A DNA stretch of 8,440 nucleotides from Chlorobiota bacterium (lineage in GTDB: Bacteria; Bacteroidota; Ignavibacteria; SZUA-365; JAADGX01), in contig JAADGX010000146.1 in assembly GCA_013152135.1 (NCBI GenBank), forward strand, positions 1-8,440, given 5' to 3'. Under the pieces are notes generated by a model. That model saw only the letters and a program-made list of their open reading frames with translations. It was not told the DNA's origin and made no database searches. Positions within the stretch are counted from its first letter, which is position 1, and each line of letters opens with the position of its first letter. Shown here in pieces: positions 5,297 to 8,440 of this stretch. Made by a program: the position numbers and the translations under genes.

Positions 5297-6976
5297 TTAT
5301 CCACCGGTTACTGTAAATGAACCAAAGAATTTGTTTTCAGCTTCCTTGTTGATCGCCTGCTTGGTCGTGCTGTAAACGAGTTGGTACAAGATCTCTCCGA
5401 CAACTACAATCTTGTAGCGGATGACGTTGTCTCCCGACTGCATCGTAAGGTCTTTTCCCCTGTTGCCCTTGTAGCGATACAACCGCTTACTCGTCACGTT
5501 GTACTTGATGTTCTTTACGAAATTGTTCGTGACGTTATCGATCATTTTCGCGGCGTCTCCCGCCGACACGGTTTTCCCCAGCTTCCAGGCCGTGACCATG
5601 TACGTTCCGGTGGCGTGGTTGAGCAGGTAGCTGAACTGCTTGCCTTCTCTCGCGGTCTTCTTCGGCTGCTGATCCGGGAACGCAACGTGCGCGTTCACCT
5701 CGGACAGGTTAATGGTATTCCACGTGATTTTCACAGTCGGTTTCGCTTTCGGGCAGAGCTTGTTCGGATCGCTGAACGAGCGTATGTAGGCGATTTCATT
5801 CGCCTTGTTGGGAATGAACAGCGAGATGTCCTTGATCTTCCATTTCTGATCCACCAGGACCCCTTCCCTGTACGTGCCACCGAATTTTCCCACCGCAATG
5901 CGAGTCTTCCCCTTCGTGGCCTTGCTGTAGAACTCCATCATCCCGGGCTGGCTGTGCGCCACGACCGGATCGGCGCAGTAGGCTTCACCGTAGGTGATAT
6001 TCAGTTTATGCGCAAGGCGTACGACGCGGTTGATGATGTCGGCTCCCTGCTGCGTGAGCATAACCGTGCTACCCTCCAGGAAATATCCCGGCGCCAGCAC
6101 ACGCATGAGGTACGATTCCAATTCTTCCGGCGATGCTTCGCGCAGCATCTTGTGCGTATAGAGAATAAGATCGACATCGCTTTTGAAATCGGGTATGGTT
6201 ACCGCGGGCAGGGCTGCCAACGCAGCGTCGGCTTTGCTCTTTGCTTCACGCATTCCCAACGATTCCTCGCGCTGGAGCCGGTTGTACTCGTCCGGGCTGA
6301 CGTTGCGCGTGGAAAGAACCTTTTTCTCCTTGTCACTGGACAGCATGTTCTGCCAGGGTCCCTTGATCTCGTCGGCGTACAACCGGACCCGGAACACCTG
6401 CTCAACGGTTTCAACTGCTTTGGCTACCGAAGACAGAATATCGTACGTGGCGATCACGTTGAACGACACCGACTTCGGGGTGTGCCATTCCCACTTGGGA
6501 TCATCGGCGATCTTGTAGCTCACGTCGCTAACGATGTTGTTGTATCTCCAGCTTCCCACCAGTTTCTTGGTGCCGTTTTTCTCCAGGAAAGCTTTTACGT
6601 CTTCCGTTGTAGGATTGGGAATGCCGAGGTAGGAATTATAGCCGACGCGAAACTTGGAATACGTGTACTTGCCGTGCGTGATATCGTACACGACGGTACC
6701 CCAGACCAGCACTTTCACATCCGGGAATTCAGGGATATTGGCCGGCCGGATGATCTCGGCGTCCCGGACCCACACGTATTTCAGGTCTTCCCAGCGCTTG
6801 GAGCCCTTTGAGGTAAACCGAATGGTTTTGCCCTTCGTGATTTTCAGGTCTTTCTTAATGCGGGCGTCCGAAGGTTGCGCATCGGCCGGCGTTACAAGAA
6901 CGGCGGTAAGGATGGCAAACGACACGAGGATAAAGCCGCGCGCGATATTTCTAGTGAGTATATTGTCAGCGTTCAT
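5297..6976 (-). CDS. Exported protein of unknown function, 559 residues
   Basis: The ATG at 6976 follows a near-ideal AGGAGG with 5-base spacing. Residues 1-34 form a signal peptide: MNADNILTRNIAR, a hydrophobic core at 14-29, then TPADA|Q. The mature protein has no transmembrane helix and only two cysteines (C334, C408), so a soluble periplasmic or secreted protein is likely. Residues 60-125 are a conserved-looking block (WEDLKYVWVRD, VKVLVWGTVVYDI, GYNSYLGIPNPT). Residues 225-300 are helix-rich and charged. Residues 445-559 resemble, from memory, a domain often found at the end of large exported proteins, with a mixed alpha/beta pattern 'V--GD-VIRYKIVVVGEILYQLVYST...A--FFGSF'. This part may be related to PsbP-like folds. 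No sorting domain or catalytic motif was recognised. The rubrerythrin gene lies 171 bases upstream in the same direction, and the terminator just downstream separates this gene from the small peptide. Confidence 0.85.
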   Translation of the reverse strand: MNADNILTRNIARGFILVSFAILTAVLVTPADAQPSDARIKKDLKITKGKTIRFTSKGSKRWEDLKYVWVRDAEIIRPANIPEFPDVKVLVWGTVVYDITHGKYTYSKFRVGYNSYLGIPNPTTEDVKAFLEKNGTKKLVGSWRYNNIVSDVSYKIADDPKWEWHTPKSVSFNVIATYDILSSVAKAVETVEQVFRVRLYADEIKGPWQNMLSSDKEKKVLSTRNVSPDEYNRLQREESLGMREAKSKADAALAALPAVTIPDFKSDVDLILYTHKMLREASPEELESYLMRVLAPGYFLEGSTVMLTQQGADIINRVVRLAHKLNITYGEAYCADPVVAHSQPGMMEFYSKATKGKTRIAVGKFGGTYREGVLVDQKWKIKDISLFIPNKANEIAYIRSFSDPNKLCPKAKPTVKITWNTINLSEVNAHVAFPDQQPKKTAREGKQFSYLLNHATGTYMVTAWKLGKTVSAGDAAKMIDNVTNNFVKNIKYNVTSKRLYRYKGNRGKDLTMQSGDNVIRYKIVVVGEILYQLVYSTTKQAINKEAENKFFGSFTVTGG

Positions 6977-7109
6977 ATACGCCTCCTTGATTCATGAGAG
7001 AATATGGACCGTGTGCTTCTGAACAAGACGGGAGATCGTCGGTGGTTACGCGCTGCTCTCGATGGTCTTTTCCACGTACCCGGCGATATGAACGCACCTG
7101 GAACCGGCC

Positions 7110-7131
7110 GGAACGGCGAATGTGCCGCTCC
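7110..7131 (-). terminator. GC-rich hairpin downstream of rubrerythrin, no T-run
   Basis: GGAGCGGC and GCCGTTCC on the minus strand form an 8-bp stem (one G-U pair) with a 6-base loop, 16 bases past the rubrerythrin stop. No T-run follows. It could be an attenuating or RNA-stabilising hairpin, or part of a Rho-type end region. It is also compatible with readthrough into the 559-residue protein gene. Confidence 0.3.
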
Positions 7132-7147
7132 CGGCAACAGTCGCGTA

Positions 7148-7726
7148 TTACCAGTTTTCTCCCAGCAATTCGAAATAGGACTGCGGATGAAGACAGGCGG
7201 GGCACGCCTTGGGCGCTTCTTCGGCCTCGTGGAGGTAGCCACAGTTGATGCAACGCCATACGACCTTTCCGTCCCGGCGGAACACGCGCCCGGCTTCCAG
7301 GTTCTCCGCCAGGTCCTTGTAACGCTTTTCGTGCTGCTTCTCGGCTATCGCTACTGCCTCGAACGTCTTCGCCACGTTGACGAAACCTTCTTCGCGAGCC
7401 ACGCGCGCGAATTCCGGATACATCGAAGTCCATTCGTGGTTCTCCCCGGCGGCGGCCGCTTTCAGGTTCTCCAGCGTGGAACCGATGATGCCCGCCGGGA
7501 AGGCGCCGCTGATTTCAAGATCGCCGCCTTCGAGGAACTTGAAGAAGCGCTTCGCGTGCTCTTTCTCCTGATCCGCCGTCTCCTCGAAGATGCGGGAGAT
7601 CTGGATCAGGCCTTCTTTCTTTGCGGCGCTGGCGAAAAACGTGTAGCGGTTCCGGGCCTGGGATTCCCCGGCGAACGCCAGTAAGAGATTCTTTTCCGTC
7701 TGACTTCCTTTGAGATTCTGTGCCAT
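7148..7726 (-). CDS. rbr: Rubrerythrin
   Basis: The 192-residue product is a classical full-length rubrerythrin, a cytoplasmic peroxide reductase that turns hydrogen peroxide into water using electrons passed from NADH through rubredoxin-type partners. The N-terminal ferritin-like four-helix domain (about 1-145) carries the diiron ligands: Glu21 in AGESQARN, Glu54 and His57 in DQEKEH, Glu95 and Glu98 in AGENHEW, and Glu129 and His132 in IAEKQH. The C-terminal rubredoxin-like domain binds one iron through C159-x-x-C162 and C175-x-x-C178. Every expected ligand is present. The ATG at 7726 follows AGGAG with 8-base spacing. In anaerobes such genes are often controlled by PerR or other peroxide sensors; no recognisable PerR box was found upstream. 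It is the only clearly cytosolic enzyme in the window, and the gene appears to have its own promoter region. Confidence 0.97.
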   Translation of the reverse strand: MAQNLKGSQTEKNLLLAFAGESQARNRYTFFASAAKKEGLIQISRIFEETADQEKEHAKRFFKFLEGGDLEISGAFPAGIIGSTLENLKAAAAGENHEWTSMYPEFARVAREEGFVNVAKTFEAVAIAEKQHEKRYKDLAENLEAGRVFRRDGKVVWRCINCGYLHEAEEAPKACPACLHPQSYFELLGENW

Positions 7727-8226
7727 TGAAATGTCTCCTGTTGAACTTAGGTGTGGTTCGGGTATGATGAGGCGCGTATTTCGAATGAACTATCCGTAGT
7801 GAAGGAATAGCAGCAATGTACCAATATTAAGTTTATGCATTTTTGTCATAAAAATCACGCCGAGGCACGATGATGTGATTCAGGCAAGCGAAAAAAGGAT
7901 TTGTCGACGAGACAAGAATCGTGACGGGATACGCGACATTATTCAGGTCATCTTCGAATGATGGAGGAAAATCTGTTGGAAATACTTGTATTTCATTAAG
8001 GGCTTTCATAAACTCATCTCGGATTCAAGAAGGAAATACTGTGTTATTAAGGTTCATCTCTTTGATTATTACCCGTTAATCCAGAAAGTGCGTTTGCCTG
8101 ATTCGGATACCCGACGCCGTGAATAGCGATCTTACGTAGAGAACGATTAAATGGAAAAAGCAGGAATGGTTCATCGGACATTCCTGGATATCCATACACA
8201 CCGAGATCAGAAACAGGAGCTTGATG
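7727..8226. other. 500-base divergent intergenic region
   Basis: This gap separates rubrerythrin (minus) from the BNR-protein gene (plus) and must hold both promoters. The AT-rich stretch 7810-7860 contains TTTATG (7832-7837) and CATAAA (7847-7852), a 6-base dyad with a 9-base spacer about 105-125 bases before the rubrerythrin start. Further right are CACGAT/ATCGTG (7866-7871 and 7918-7923) enclosing TTGTC/GACAA (7901-7905 and 7911-7915). No credible gene, tRNA or riboswitch was seen, and no -35/-10 pair or Bacteroidota-type TTTG/TAnnTTTG pair with correct spacing could be fixed. Confidence 0.5.
8161..8186. repeat. 8-base perfect inverted repeat in the leader of the BNR-protein gene
   Basis: CAGGAATG (8161-8168) and CATTCCTG (8179-8186) are exact inverted copies with a 10-base loop, ending 28 bases before the Shine-Dalgarno site of the plus-strand gene. 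Read on the minus strand the hairpin is followed by C and then five T, which looks like an intrinsic terminator for transcription coming from the right. It may serve as an operator, a 5' leader hairpin, or an antisense terminator. Confidence 0.4.
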
Positions 8227-8440
8227 ATGAAATACATCCTCTACCTGTTGTGTTTTTTCTTGCCCACGATTGCCGCCGCCCAGGCCTGGGAGCAGGTGTA
8301 CCCGGGCTATTCCGTGGACGACCTCTGCGCCTTCGTGCACTGGAACGGCGACACCGTCTTTGCCGCAGGGGACAACTGGACGCTTCTTCGCTCCACCGAC
8401 GCCGGTCTGACCTGGAAGAACGTGTTCACGAAGAACAAGT
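8227..8440 (+). CDS. Exported BNR/Ycf48-like beta-propeller protein, N-terminus only
   Basis: The frame is open from ATG at 8227 to the right edge, giving 71 whole residues of an incomplete protein. An ATG one codon earlier (8224) is in frame, but AGGAG at 8215-8219 is 7 bases from 8227 and only 4 from 8224, so 8227 is preferred. The first 18 residues or so are a signal peptide (MKYILYLLCFFLPTIAAAQ, cleavage before Q). The mature part contains 'VFAAGDNWTLLRSTDAGLTWKNV', the S-T-DAG-TW signature of BNR/Asp-box repeats seen in photosystem II assembly factor-like and sialidase-type propellers. In FCB bacteria such proteins are commonly large, secreted and end in a T9SS sorting domain. That end lies outside the window. 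It is transcribed away from rubrerythrin. Confidence 0.82.
   Translation, partial: MKYILYLLCFFLPTIAAAQAWEQVYPGYSVDDLCAFVHWNGDTVFAAGDNWTLLRSTDAGLTWKNVFTKNK

Noticed and set aside
5198..5320. Plus-strand 40-codon frame with a basic start and a C-x-x-C (CSDCGSRF)
   Set aside because: The zinc-ribbon look is tempting, but there is no ribosome site, it overlaps the end of the 559-residue gene antisense, and it contains the terminator stem. Most likely chance.
5381..6811. Plus-strand open frame of 476 codons
   Set aside because: Antisense to the 559-residue protein. Its length is notable, but its His/Arg/Val-rich translation is typical of a shadow, and the minus gene has the ideal ribosome site and signal peptide.
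6966..7433. Minus-strand open frame overlapping rubrerythrin in another frame
   Set aside because: Arg/Gly/Ser-rich, shares most of its length with the clear rubrerythrin frame and has no ribosome site.
8047..8340. Minus-strand 97-codon frame
   Set aside because: Overlaps the start of the BNR gene antisense, with no ribosome site or recognisable pattern.
8151..8440. Plus-strand frame open to the right edge from ATG at 8151
   Set aside because: Beyond 8227 it is an Arg-rich out-of-frame reading of the BNR protein, which has a signal peptide, a ribosome site and an Asp-box motif in the correct frame.

Overview
The window most likely comes from a member of the FCB group of bacteria (Rhodothermota, Balneolota, Ignavibacteriota or Calditrichota-like), probably an environmental lineage. 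The best evidence is the end of the gene at 566-1804. It carries a complete type IX secretion (T9SS) type A sorting domain of the 'QNYP-PF ... GVYFYRL ... KMVL' kind that these phyla use. The abundance of lipoproteins and Sec signal peptides fits this, as does the BNR/Ycf48-like secreted protein entered at the right edge. Several genes have strong Shine-Dalgarno sites, which are uncommon in classical Bacteroidia. A rubrerythrin suggests an anaerobic or microaerophilic lifestyle. No phylum can be fixed from this sequence alone.

Layout: seven genes lie on the minus strand and one, at the right edge, on the plus strand. Reading the minus strand in the direction of transcription: rubrerythrin (7726-7148); a 559-residue exported protein of unknown function (6976-5297) followed at once by a probable intrinsic terminator; a 47-residue Gly-x-x repeat peptide (5044-4901); a DUF6174-like lipoprotein (4683-4207); an exported S9A prolyl oligopeptidase-family peptidase (4060-1982); a secreted jelly-roll (concanavalin A-like) protein with a T9SS signal (1804-566); and a lipoprotein cut by the left edge (422-1). 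On the plus strand an exported BNR/photosystem II stability factor-like protein starts at 8227 and runs off the window. The two edge genes, the TTG start at 1804 and the internal start of the 47-residue peptide were worked out directly from the bases.

The genes are separated by 140-500 bases and look like mostly separate transcription units, not one operon. What they share is location: all except rubrerythrin, and possibly the small peptide, carry an export signal. The peptidase and the jelly-roll protein could both take part in breaking down external polymers, but nothing in the sequence links them functionally. I see no rRNA, tRNA, CRISPR array, transposase or phage gene.

The most unusual items are the 47-residue hydrophobic Gly-x-x peptide, encoded by a degenerate 9-base DNA repeat, and an intergenic imperfect palindrome near 1881-1915 that resembles the 'GTCATTGCGAG...GCAATC' dispersed repeat found in many unrelated bacterial genomes. 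No convincing complete new multi-gene system was found.
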